A DNA stretch of 64,000 bases from Malus domestica (lineage: Eukaryota; Streptophyta; Magnoliopsida; Rosales; Rosaceae): NCBI RefSeq assembly GCF_042453785.1, contig NC_091662.1, forward strand, positions 5,001 to 69,000. The letters run 5' to 3'. The notes below the pieces were generated by a model. The model was not told the DNA's origin. It ran no database searches and saw only the letters and a program-made list of their open reading frames with translations. Numbering within the stretch: the first letter of the stretch is position 1; each line of letters opens with the position of its first letter. This document shows, one piece after another, positions 44,402 to 55,199 of this stretch. Both the position numbers and the translations under genes were made by a program.

Positions 44402-47261
44402 AATATACCTTTGCCGTTGGAAAATTCTGTTAGAGTTAACGGAATCTCACCGAAAACTGTAGAAAAAATTCCAGAACACGGTCAAGGCTTCTTAGCTTGA
44501 TTTCAACGTATTTCCTAGTGAAAATCACCAATTTAAGTCCCAAAAAGGGTTTAGAGACTTACCCAAACTCAAATTTGGAGGAGGAGTTGGATTCGACGAA
44601 TGGAGCTCAGCGAGGTTCACTGGATTCTGGAAATGGATACTGAGAGCATGCATGTCAGTCCTATAGTGATTTTCCATCAATTTTTACATGCAGAGATGTA
44701 TTTAAGTACCTAGGGTTGATTCGAGTAGAGTATGAACTCTAAAGCTCACAAACTCACCAGAGTTTGCAAGAAGGAAATGACCAGAAACTAAAAAAAATGC
44801 ACAGAGCAAATGCAAGGGTTAAATCCCTTTTTTCGAATTGGAAATCACCACAAATCCCATCCCAAACAAGAATAAAACATAACGAAACAAGATTTGCATA
44901 AAGAAACTCTCATGGGTTCAAGTTTCAAAGCTTGAAGCCCTAGACTTCAATGGTGCCGAGGTCCACACTACATCGATCTCACATGCAAGACCATATTTGT
45001 GTTCCTTAAGTCTCAAGGATGTCGAATATGAGATTTTGAGGTTTGATTTGTGAGGGAACTGGGGTGAGAGCTAGGGTGAAGCTTTCAGAGCTTAAAGAGA
45101 GAACGCTTGAGACTTAGAGATAGAGAGTGTGTGTGTTTTCAGCTGAGGGAAAGAGAGATGCTGAGAGTTATGTAATCCCACTTAAACCCATTTAAATAAA
45201 ATTATAAAATTGCCCCTCCAATTATTTTTAATTACAAATAGACCCTCGAGGTCTCGATTCGTAATTCATTTTCGACGTAAAACTAACGTACGAAAATTAA
45301 GGTTAAAAAACTGAAGAAAATACGAGGATTGACTTTCGAGTCAAGGCTCGATAAATTATTTAAGACACCCACTTAGGGGCAAAATAGTTATTTCATATGT
45401 CTTGGGAATAAAATACAATATTTCAAGGTACAGGTCGTAACGAACAATGACAATATTGAATAACAGTCTGAACCCTCGTCTGTTGCAGCATCACTTCCAA
45501 GACCCACACTCTTTAGTTTTCTATTTATAAATTCATTGAATCCAACGGCTAATATTTAATATAATCAAATCCAATGGTAAAACGGCTAAAGTAATTAAAA
45601 AAATTCTTTTATGTGTTTCATATTCTTTCATAGCGCTCTGCAAGTTCCATGGTGTCGGTTTAGTGATTTTTCAATATTTATCGAAATCTAAATATTTAGG
45701 TAAAAATGTTCATAAAATTAAATTAGGATAGTCTACATAAATTTTTTCTTTTTAAGTTACTTTAAAAAAAATTATCCTAAATTTGTTTTTAATAATATTG
45801 GACTAAAATTTAACCCATAATGATTGGAGGAAAAAAATTATTTATGGGTTAAAACCTAAATTGTCTGAGTTAAAAATTTTAGGTTTTAACCAAAGATTAG
45901 AGATGGTCTTGGGGACGGATGTGGATTTTTATCTTAAGAAAAACTCAATGCATTTGTATATAAAAGGGATCTTTTGATATAGCCGCCTCAATTTTGAATT
46001 CTCTAGATCAAACATTCATGCCTTTTAATGATTTGATTAAACTTTTTTTGTCATAATTTTTGTGCTATATGCACATTATATTGTAACAAATTTCCTATAA
46101 TCTAGCCTTTTGATTACACTCTCGTCCGTTAGAGATAATTGTAAAAAAAAGTTGGTTAGATTCAATTTATTTTCACAATAATGCTACAATTTAGCAATAA
46201 TTATCTACGATTTAAGATATTTTCTTTCCAAAATAGTTTTAAATCCCCCAAAATCAAACGTACCGAAATAAGTTTTTCTTTTAGTACTTTAAGAGAAAAT
46301 AGGTTTAAGAGAAAATAGGATTGAGAATAATATAAACGTACCAATACACAATGTGTACAAAATAAAACGTACCAAAATAAAATAATGTACCAATATTAAC
46401 AATATGTATCAAATCAAACGTACCAAAATTGCAAATAAACATACCAATTAATGTTTTTTGTAAATTCAAACGTACCAGCAGATAATATAAACGTAATGTA
46501 TTGTACCTAATAATAATTTGTCAACAACTATACTTAAAAAACAACAAAAATATATATATAATTTCACAAAAAAATTGAGAAAATTACACAGAGCTTTTAT
46601 GTTGATCACCAACTATTTGAAATAGAAAAAACCATTTGAAAAAAGAAATAATATTAAATGTTTGCTTAACAAAAAAAAAAAAAAAAAAAAAACTGATCGA
46701 AACATATATGGAAGAAGAGAAATATAGTTTAATTACTAATATCTCCACTAAATTAGGAAAAGTGCATTGATAAAAGGATAAATTCAAAATTTATTTTAAT
46801 TTTAAAAAATAGAGGTGACTATTGGTCAAAGCACTTTAATCAAATTTAAAAAAGGCACAAATGTTTAATATAAATGATATAGAAAAACTGTAGAGGATTC
46901 TAATTTTCCCTATAAATTATAAATTGTAATTTATTTTGAGACCATTTTTAAATTAGCAGCCTTGAATAATAGAAAAGCAAATTTTGTGAGAAAAAAATAG
47001 AAAAGCAAAATGTATATCGGGCCACTAAGAAAATGAGGGTAAGGCCCAAAAGGCCGAACGTCCAAAATAAGCAGCGAATTTGGAAGTCGAGACTCGTTAG
47101 AGAGCGAGATGAGGGAAAATGGAAGAGCTTCAATCTTAGCCTTTCATTAAATGATAGGCCATCATTATCTGTCGTCCTACTACGCCTAGTCCAAGAGAAG
47201 ATGGTTTTATTTCAGTGGCTTGCTTTTGCGAATGAAGCTCCAAATTAACAACCAAGCAAGC
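44402..47261. other. intergenic region upstream of the NdhV-like gene
   Basis: Before the copia insertion this continued from 12723. It is AT-rich. Positions 46240-46500 hold a degenerate array of the word AAACGTACCAA (see findings), and there is an A run near 46670-46692. No gene found. Its right end must contain the NdhV-like promoter and 5' UTR, but no certain TATA box was recognised. Confidence 0.5.
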
Positions 47262-48644
47262 ATGGCTTCGGCTATTCTTTCTCTGGCCAAACCATCTCCT
47301 CTGCAGGTTCAGGTTCATGGTTTTGTTGTTCAATTGTATGTTATATATATGCTTGCTAGCGTTTGCTAATTAACTAGATTCAATGTGTTATTTATTACTG
47401 GATGATACATGCATGAGCATTGATTGATGAGAAATATTTCAATGTCTACAGCCAAATGGAAAACATTTTGCAGAATTCTCAGCTCTCCCGAAGCCATCAG
47501 CCTGCCTGCCTTTTGGCAGAAAGACCTCAAACGATGTGAGTACCGCTATTCCTGGTCGTCTCTTACCACTAAACAAACTATGTATAGGAATCATAAGATT
47601 GATTTTTATCTGAAAAGTAGTGTGTAGAAATCATTTCCCATCGCTTATAGGCTTAGCTTTGAGACTAACTAAACCTAACAAAAAGGAGGCAAAAACATAA
47701 CACAATTTCAAATATCTTGCATCCTTTTTTCTCATGGATGTTATGTTTCATCTGCTTTAGCAGCAAATGATGAAAAGTAAAGTGGTAGCATCTCAAAGAA
47801 ATATTGCGTGCTTTGCTTTGCAAGAATCATCCACTTCCACTGGTGAGTTGCTCTATTTTCACAATGTATGGCAGGGATTCATTGCCTTGTGATTATATCT
47901 GACACATATTATAGTAGGGCAGCATTGGTAAAAAGTGAACTCTTTTTGCCCCTTTTACGTACTAGCTGATGCTGCTGCTGCTGCTGATACAAGTACAAAG
48001 GAGGTTAAAACAGCTGATCAAAAAGCAGCAGCTCCAGCAAAGCCTAAAGTTGCTGCAAAAGCCCCAATGAAGGAGTTGCCTCAAATGATGGAGGAGGACG
48101 TTATCCCGCCGTTGAAAGCAATACTCGAAACTCAAGATGAACTCTCTGATATTGAGCTATGTTTTCAAGACAACAGGGTCAGCTACCTATATATACTAAT
48201 TGTCTTTGAACTTTCGTTTGTTCGTTCCTAGCATTTTCATATTATAATAATTGATACTACGTACTCTGGTTTGATTGAAAAATGAATACATATATATATA
48301 TACAGCTGGAAGGTTCCTTTATAAAGAAGGGCAATTCTTATTCGTTTTGGGCCTTCTTCCCCAGTGGAGTCCTCACAGGTACCTCTTGTATCTTGCCTTG
48401 TCAAGTCTTCAATTCATTGATTGATGTTTGTGCACAATTTAATGAATGAATTTACAGAAAAGTGACATTAACAGAATATGGTACACATGCAGGTCCAAAG
48501 GGGTTTTCTCTGTCTTCGTATGGCTCAGGAGTGAGCACTGTTGAGCCATTTCTCGTTGATGAGAAGAAAATAACTGCAAAACATATTGTCTTTTGGGTTG
48601 AAAAGCGTTTAGCCGCTCAAGGAATCATTCCTGTCTGGAATTAG
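47262..48644 (+). CDS. NDHV: DUF2996 protein, probable chloroplast NDH-complex subunit NdhV, complete
   Basis: Six exons join in frame: 47262-47306, 47452-47535, 47761-47842, 47966-48177, 48306-48378, 48493-48644, 648 nt, 215 aa. All introns have GT/AG ends. The first about 70 residues (MASAILSLAKPSPLQ…) are Ser/Ala/Lys-rich with few acids, fitting a transit peptide. Then come an Ala/Lys-rich linker (ADAAAAADTSTKE, AAAPAKPKVAAKAP) and a conserved C-terminal domain of about 110 residues with PPLKAILETQDELSDIEL, FWAFFPSGVLTGPKGFSL, STVEPFLVDEKKIT and a final KRLAAQGIIPVWN. This pattern fits DUF2996, shared by cyanobacterial and plastid proteins; NdhV binds the stromal arm of the NDH-1 complex used in cyclic electron flow around photosystem I. 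The family call is from recognition without a search; if wrong, it is still a plastid-targeted DUF2996-like protein. Confidence 0.85.
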
Positions 48645-49068
48645 ATTAGTTTTCCTTTCCACAAATCCTTCATTTCATTCCCCACTATATATAATATTCA
48701 TTGTAAATTAAACGAACAATGCATTACTTTAATTTTGGATTTTAATCACTCTGATCTGATTTAGCCATCTTGTTGATTAAGCAATTAACAGAATTGGGCA
48801 CCAATGCAAGTTGGTTGGGTCGCCCAGGAGCTAAACCCTATGAATAAGATTTATTTATTATACCCCAGAGTCGGATTGAATTTTGATCTTGTTCCTTTTA
48901 ATTTGATACATTAATTATTAATTGTTATTAATATACACATTACCTGATTCGGATTATGTACCTAAAATACCACACCTAGTATATTCAAAGTATTGAAATA
49001 GTTTTCTCTTTGGAGTTCGGGTGCGTTTGTTGTGCCAGACTATCTCGAACTGGACTAGCTTCAGGCAC
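48645..49068. other. intergenic: 3' UTR of the NdhV-like gene to the Harbinger element
   Basis: AT-rich, no gene. The 3' UTR of the NdhV-like gene should end within the first 150 bp (TATATAATATTCATTGTAAA region). Confidence 0.5.
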
Positions 49069-50513
49069 TAAGGTCATCTCCAACCGAAGGAGGGCCAGAT
49101 GGCTGGTTTTAGCCTTCTGGCCCTCCAAGAAATTAATATTTTAATGAACAGTGCAGTGTCATATTTCTTACAATCTCCAACCGAGGGCCAAAAGGTCATA
49201 GGGCCAAACATAGCCCTGTGACAAAAAATCATCTCCAACTGAGGGCCAAACATAATTTATTATTTAAATGTTAAAACTACAACAACTTAAATTTATAGGA
49301 CAAAATGAGAATTTATTAATATTTTTTTTTAATTTGGCCAAAACAAAAAAATCGGTAAATGATGTCAGCTACCTGTTGGATTTGAATTTTTTTGACCTAT
49401 AAATGGGGTGGATATTGGGTTATAATTCACACACCTTTGAATTCAATCTCTTTCAATTCACGTTTGCCATGAATTCCAACTTTGGATCATCTTCGGATTC
49501 CAACTGAGGGTCTTTATCCAATTCAGAATTGGAAGAAAAATGGGCGCAGATGAGACGAGAAGATGAGGAGTTTGATGAAGAAGATGAAGCATGGCGCAAC
49601 ACACAATATGTGGCAGCCATGGCTACGGCCACGGTGTGTCAGCCAACTGAGGAACAACCTCAATGGGGTGACTCTGTTGCTGGTCGCTCTTACAAACCAC
49701 GAAACAAAGCGATGACGCATGCCAATTTGATGAACAACTACTTCAACCTCAACTCGGTGTACACATAAAAGGATTTCAAACGTCGCTTCCGGATGAGGCG
49801 TCATATCTTCAAGCGTTTACTTCATGATGTCCAGCAGGCTAATCCATACTTTCGACATAAGCTGGATAGAGCAGGCCGCCCTGGTTTCTCACCTCATCAG
49901 AAGGTTACTATTGCACTACGAATGATGGCCTATGGCTCCTCAACTGATTTGATGGATGAAACCCATGGTATGTCTGAGTCTACATGCCTTGATACTCTTG
50001 CTGAATTATGTAAAACAATTGTTCAACTTTACAAAGAGGAGTATCTCTGCGAGCCAAATCAAGAAGATTTGAATCGGCTCCTTCGCAAAGCTAAAGATCG
50101 TGGGTTTCCGGGCATGGTAGGGTTATTAGACTGCATGCATTGAAATTTGAAGAATTGTCCCACCGAATGGCAAAAAAGCTTGAGCGGAAGGTCGAGAAAG
50201 CTAACTATTGTGTTAGAGGCGGTTGCCTCGTATGACACATGGATCTGGCATGCTTTCTTTGGAGTCCCTGGATCCCAAAATGACATTATAGTTCTTGGGC
50301 ATTCACCCATCTTCAATAACCTGACGGAAGGTAAATCACCTCAAATTGACTACTACATCAACGGGCGTCAGTACAATATAGGGTATTACTTGGCAGATGA
50401 CATCTACCCAAATGCGACACTTGTCCAAGCAATTCCAAGCCCTGCGAATTCATAAGGATTCGACGTGATCATGGTTACTAAATTAGTATACGTGTACAAT
50501 TTATGTTATGTGA

Positions 50514-50586
50514 GCCCGCTTAGCTCAGAGGTTAGAGCATCGCATTTGTAATGCGATGGTCATCGGTTCGATTCCGATAGCCGGCT
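50514..50586 (+). tRNA. trnT-UGU: plastid-type trnT-UGU copy in the nuclear genome
   Basis: 73 nt folding as a full cloverleaf: acceptor GCCCGCT/AGCCGGC with one imperfect pair, D arm, anticodon stem TCGCA/TGCGA with loop TTTGTAA (anticodon TGT), T arm with TTCGATT. It has the sequence expected of chloroplast trnT-UGU and is not followed by an encoded CCA. Probably not functional as a nuclear tRNA, though an internal promoter cannot be excluded. Confidence 0.9.
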
Positions 50587-50965
50587 TTTCTCCGTTTGTT
50601 TGATTTTTTATTTTTTACATAATTGATAATGTGAAATCAAAGCGAAAAACTTCTTTCGCTTTTCCCAAGGGTCACCCTATCATCTCGTAGGAACTTCCAA
50701 TTATGAATAAAAATGGGATTGGAGGAGTTCGGTCTCTGGAGAACAAATCAATCAAGAAAAGAACCCTGAATTTTTTTTATTATTATTTTAAATTCTTTTT
50801 ATTTATATAATACAATTATTTATATACAATAAGGTCCGGATATTGATACAATTCCTCTAATTATTCTTTGTAATACAATACTTCAGTAAATTTCGATTAA
50901 TTTATCATATTTTAGTTTAGTTTTAATTTTGTTTTATGAAATTTCATAAAAAATAAGGAGTCTTT

Positions 50966-50991
50966 ATGTCACGTTACAGAGGGCCTCGTTT
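50966..50991 (+). pseudogene. rps4: rps4 5' fragment (plastid origin)
   Basis: ATGTCACGTTACAGAGGGCC encodes MSRYRGPRF, the start of plastid ribosomal protein S4, and lies downstream of trnT-UGU as in plastid genomes. It is cut off after about nine codons by the junction with ndhK. Confidence 0.8.
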
Positions 50992-51222
50992 CTCGGGGAG
51001 TTGATAAGCTAATTCCTGTGGATGTCTATTTGCCGGGCTGTCCACCTAAACCGGAGGCCGTTATAGATGCTATAACAAAACTTCGTAAGAAAATTTCTCG
51101 AGAAATCTATGAAGATCGAATTAGATCTCAATAGGAAAATCGGTGTTTTACTACCAGCCATAAGTTTCGTGTTGGACGCAGTACTCATACTGGAAATTAT
51201 GATCAAGGATTACTCTATCAAC
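50992..51222 (+). pseudogene. ndhK: ndhK 3' fragment (plastid origin)
   Basis: Encodes [18 protein letters not shown], then [20 protein letters not shown], and on to [10 protein letters not shown], the C-terminal part of plastid NDH subunit K, with the conserved PGCPP cluster motif. An in-frame TAG at 51132-51134 replaces a Gln codon. Confidence 0.9.
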
Positions 51223-51223
51223 C

Positions 51224-51252
51224 ATTCGTAGGTTCAATTCCTACTGGATGCA
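51224..51252 (+). pseudogene. trnI-CAU: trnI-CAU 3' fragment (plastid origin)
   Basis: ATTCGTAGGTTCAATTCCTA and the following CTGGATGCA match the T arm and 3' acceptor strand of plastid trnI-CAU; the next 48 bp (ACGCCAATGGGACCCTCC…) resemble the spacer beyond it. The 5' half is absent. Confidence 0.72.
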
Positions 51253-51274
51253 CGCCAATGGGACCCTCCAATAA

Positions 51275-51484
<210 letters not shown>

Positions 51485-52321
51485 TAAAAATGGTTTACCT
51501 TACAACAAGAGACATACCTAAAAGATGTTGAGAGAGCTTTCAATATTTTACAAGTACGGTAGAAAATCATCAGGGAACCGATAAGAGGGTGGAGTCAAGA
51601 AAATTTGGACTCCATCATGATGTCTTGCATCATATTACACAACATGATTGTGGAGGATGAGCGAGATGTGTATATTGATGGAGAGTCTGATGATGACTAA
51701 AAAGATCCAAATAGGTCAAGAAGGGCTCGTGCAAAAATATATGATGGGCCTAATTTGTCTTTGAATCCAAGAACTGGTAGTATCTCTTTAAATGAGTACA
51801 TGAGACGCTATAGGATGATACGTTCTCGTGCCACAAACAAGTACTTACAACAGGATCTTGTTGCACATCTTTGGGACAAAAGAAGCATGGAGTAGGCATT
51901 TAAGCTTTATGTTGTTAAATGTTTTTTAAAATGTTGTCTAAGTTTCATGTTGTTAAATGTTGTATAATTTTTATGTTATTTAGTGTTATTTAATGTTGTT
52001 TCATGTTACTTAATTTAATGTTGTTTAATGGCTTAAGAAGTTATAGGAAAAAAAAAATTAAAAAAAAATTTCAAAAATTTTGTAAAAAAAAAAAAAAAAA
52101 AATCAAATATAACGACTAGCTGACGTCAACAACTACATGTTGCATTCAAATAGTGGCCCCGCCCGGGGTGGCTGGGTTGGGCCAGTCGGTTGGCCATTTG
52201 GCCCTTGTTTGTACAATGGAGCCCACAAGCCCTTTGGTCCGGCCCTTGGTTGGAGACGGTTTTTGGACTCTTTTTTTTTTGCCCTCTGGCTCTCTGGACC
52301 ATTCGGTTGAAGATGGCCTAA

Positions 52322-53605
52322 GTTGGATTGGCTTGGCTTGGACTAAACAGGATAAGAATAGTGAAGTGTTTGACGCAGTGCCGAACTATGTCCTAAACTA
52401 AAATATTTTTTAGCTCAAAAACATTCATTTCAATTTTCTTTTATTTTTTTATTTCACTCTTCATCTATTGCACCCCTCCTCAACAAAATGCAATACAAAC
52501 ACCAAACTTCACAAACAACCATCCACTCAATCAATTGTTCAAAATTGATGGTATGAGAAAGTAGTAATCTGATGCTTGCCTTGTGTAAATCTATACAACA
52601 CTTCTTTAATCAGAAAGCAAGTTTATTACCTAATGCTAAAAACTCTGTATCAATTTATAGAAAAATATAAAAAGATGGTATTTGATTTACATTCACAACA
52701 ATTATATCACTGCTCTTGTCTATTCTTTGATCTCTCTAACTACAGCTTTACAAATATCCTTACCTTGTCGATGGATAATATTTTTAATCCTTGATGATAT
52801 AGCAAGTGTTAAAAGAGACCAAAAATCCAGAAATCGGTCAAAAGCTCCAGCGACAAAATCGATCAAAACCCAGACAATCAATTAAAACCCAGAAATCAAT
52901 AAAAGCTCCAGCGACCAAAAATCGATCAAGACCCAGTATAATTTCACGAATCTTCACAACAAAATCAAAGAAAGTGAAGAGAAAATGGAAAAAGGAAGCC
53001 GCGCGAGACTTATGAAGACACAACAGTGGTCGGAGCGAAGGTTTGGAGAAGTCGTGGAGCGGGACGAAGACGCTGCAGGGAGTGGTAGGTGACTTCGAAT
53101 TGATCGAGACAGACGAGGAGTCGAGCAAGACGAGAGAACGGGCTTTGCAATCTGCTGCTTTCTGAAGGGTCTTCCTAGGATCCTTCAGGCTTCATGCATG
53201 AAATTGGCTGGTGTGAGTTTGTGCATGACTTTCCGGCAGTGTTCCACTGACGCTGAATAGGTTTGGAAGGGTACTGTCAAACTCAAATTTTCAAATATAT
53301 TCTGAAGTCTACTGTCGAATTCAATCAATGCTTAGAGGGTGTGATGAGTTTATCAAGAAAAAAGGAGTTTCAGAACTCAAGACATTGTCGCTGATTACTC
53401 TGAGCAGGTTGAACTTTTGTACCTCCAAATTCCAATAAAATTACCATCCAATTTCCAAAATACATCATAAAGAATATCTATTAAAACAGCTACATGGCTA
53501 GAAAACAAGGCACCTAACGGTAACCATAGTGTTAATCCACATTATATAGTTTCAACAGCAGCAGCTCACCTGCAGCTTCAGTTTACTAACCATTCCAGGG
53601 GAAAT
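52322..53605. other. intergenic, low-complexity, small internal duplication
   Basis: No gene recognised. Near 52827-52935 the phrase AGCTCCAGCGAC(C)AAAA and TCGATCAA(A/G)ACCCAG occurs twice, a local duplication of about 60 bp. A 96-codon minus-strand frame (53128-52838) is open but has no recognisable features. Confidence 0.4.
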
Positions 53606-54035
53606 TTATTAGCCTCCCTCTTTGTGATGACTTATTTATCCAGATTTAAAACAAATTAGAACATCCAATATCTTCAGTGTCGGGGTGGGTTTAGCTCAGA
53701 GTGACAAGCACTTATTACTGCTGCATATACAAAAATCTCAGGTTTCATTTCCTTCTTTTCCATCTCATGAAGATAAACTAGTGCCTCATCAGGCCTGCCA
53801 CACTTGCAAAGACCCGTAATGAGCAGCCTCCCTCTTCGCGATGACTTAATTCTCTAGCTTTAAAACAAATTTGAATATCCAATATCTTCAGTGTCAGGGC
53901 AGGTTTAACTCAGAGAGACGAGCACTTACTACCGCTGCATATACAAAAATCTCAGGTTTCATTTCCTTCTCTTCCATCTCATGAAGATAAACTAGTGCCT
54001 CATTAGGCCCGCCACACTTGCAAAGACCGGTAATG
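53606..54035. repeat. tandem duplication of about 215 bp in the PPR pseudogene
   Basis: Two neighbouring copies, about 53606-53822 and 53823-54035, share TCCAATATCTTCAGTGTC, AAAAATCTCAGGTTTCATTT and GCCACACTTGCAAAGACC with scattered differences of roughly 8-10% by eye. The copy nearer the PPR frame continues into it; the outer copy is the extra one. Confidence 0.85.
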
Positions 54036-55190
54036 AGAGCCACATAAGCAATTCTATTTGGAGTACATCATTTCTTTCCCATAATGTTCCAAAGCGCAAG
54101 AGCATCATCGACACTTCCAGCATTGAACAACCCGTCTATTAATGTTTTGTAGGTAATCACATTTGGTTCTTTGTCTTCACCAAACATCCTGGAGAGGCAA
54201 AGTATCGCTTTATCAACATGACTATTTTTACACCATTCATCAGCAGATTGTAGGTTACAACTATGGGAACAAGACCCTTCATCACCATCTCATCCAAAAA
54301 AAGATTCGACTTCACTCTTTTGGCCTTGCAAAGCCCACTTATCAATATGTTATGAGAAACTACATCATGACAACAGCCAAGAGCACAGATTTCCCAGAAC
54401 AGCTGCAAAGCTCGATCTACTTCTTGAATTTTGACCAATCCGTTCACAGCCGCAGAATATGCGACTATATCAGGGAGAAAACCTTCTTGAACCATGTTAT
54501 CAAGAAAATTACAAGGTTCAACTACCTTTTCATGCTTGCACAACTGCTTCACAAGCAAGATGGAATATTTTATCCACCGTTCATTTCCACAAGCACGCAT
54601 CTCCTTCACTAGGTTAAGGGCTGCTACAACATCCTGTCTTCTACAGAGGCACCCAAATATAGAGTTTTGGGTAAAATGTGTTGGTTCAAGTCCTGACTGC
54701 TCCATCTCTCTCAAAAGCTTTTAACTTTGGTCCAGTCTATCTGAATTGCACAGTACATCAATCAAATTTTTATAAATTGATACATTTGGTATACAGCCGA
54801 TCTGAATCATATCTTTGTACAGGCTTAAGGCCATGTCAAACTTACCAAACTTAAGTAGACCACCAATAACAATTTCAAAATCAGTTGTCACAAGACGAAC
54901 CCTTTTCTTAACTACAAGGATCTTATCTACCTGACCATCATAACCAGATTCTTATTGCTCCATTGCCTGAAGAAGTTGTAAGCCTTATAATGGAGCCATT
55001 ATTAGTAAGACCATTAAAGCAAAAGCATATCCTTTTCATCAAAATATCCTTGGACTTCCCCAAAGTACCCGAATCATTACCACTTCATCAGAAAATGATG
55101 GTATGAGCTTTGCTAGTATCCCAGCATCAGCATGGATTCCCAACGCCTTCATCTCCGAATATATAGACAAGGCTTTGTCAAGCTATTTAT
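53690..55190 (-). pseudogene. P-type pentatricopeptide repeat (PPR) protein remnant
   Basis: PPR proteins bind organelle RNA through tandem 35-residue helical hairpins. The minus strand from about 54930 to 53940 encodes several such repeats in a row: FGKFDMALSLYKDMIQIGC, then NVSIYKNLIDVLCNSDRLDQ, a stop (TAA at 54720-54722), EMEQSGLEPTHFTQNSIFGC, DIVAYSAAVNGLVKIQEVDR, VVSHNILISGLCKAKRV, VVTYNLLMNG, then a frameshift, NVITYKTLIDGLFNAGSVDD, another stop, NRIAYVALITGLCKCGGPNE. Upstream pieces to about 55190 are more decayed. Stops, frameshifts and the tandem duplication at the 3' end mark it as dead. The closest family type is probably the At5g08310 kind, from memory. Confidence 0.8.
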
Positions 55191-55199
55191 TCTTATAGA

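Noticed and set aside
51009..51206. Minus-strand ORF of 65 codons within the plastid insert
   Set aside because: It is antisense to the ndhK fragment, which is recognisable in the plus frame.
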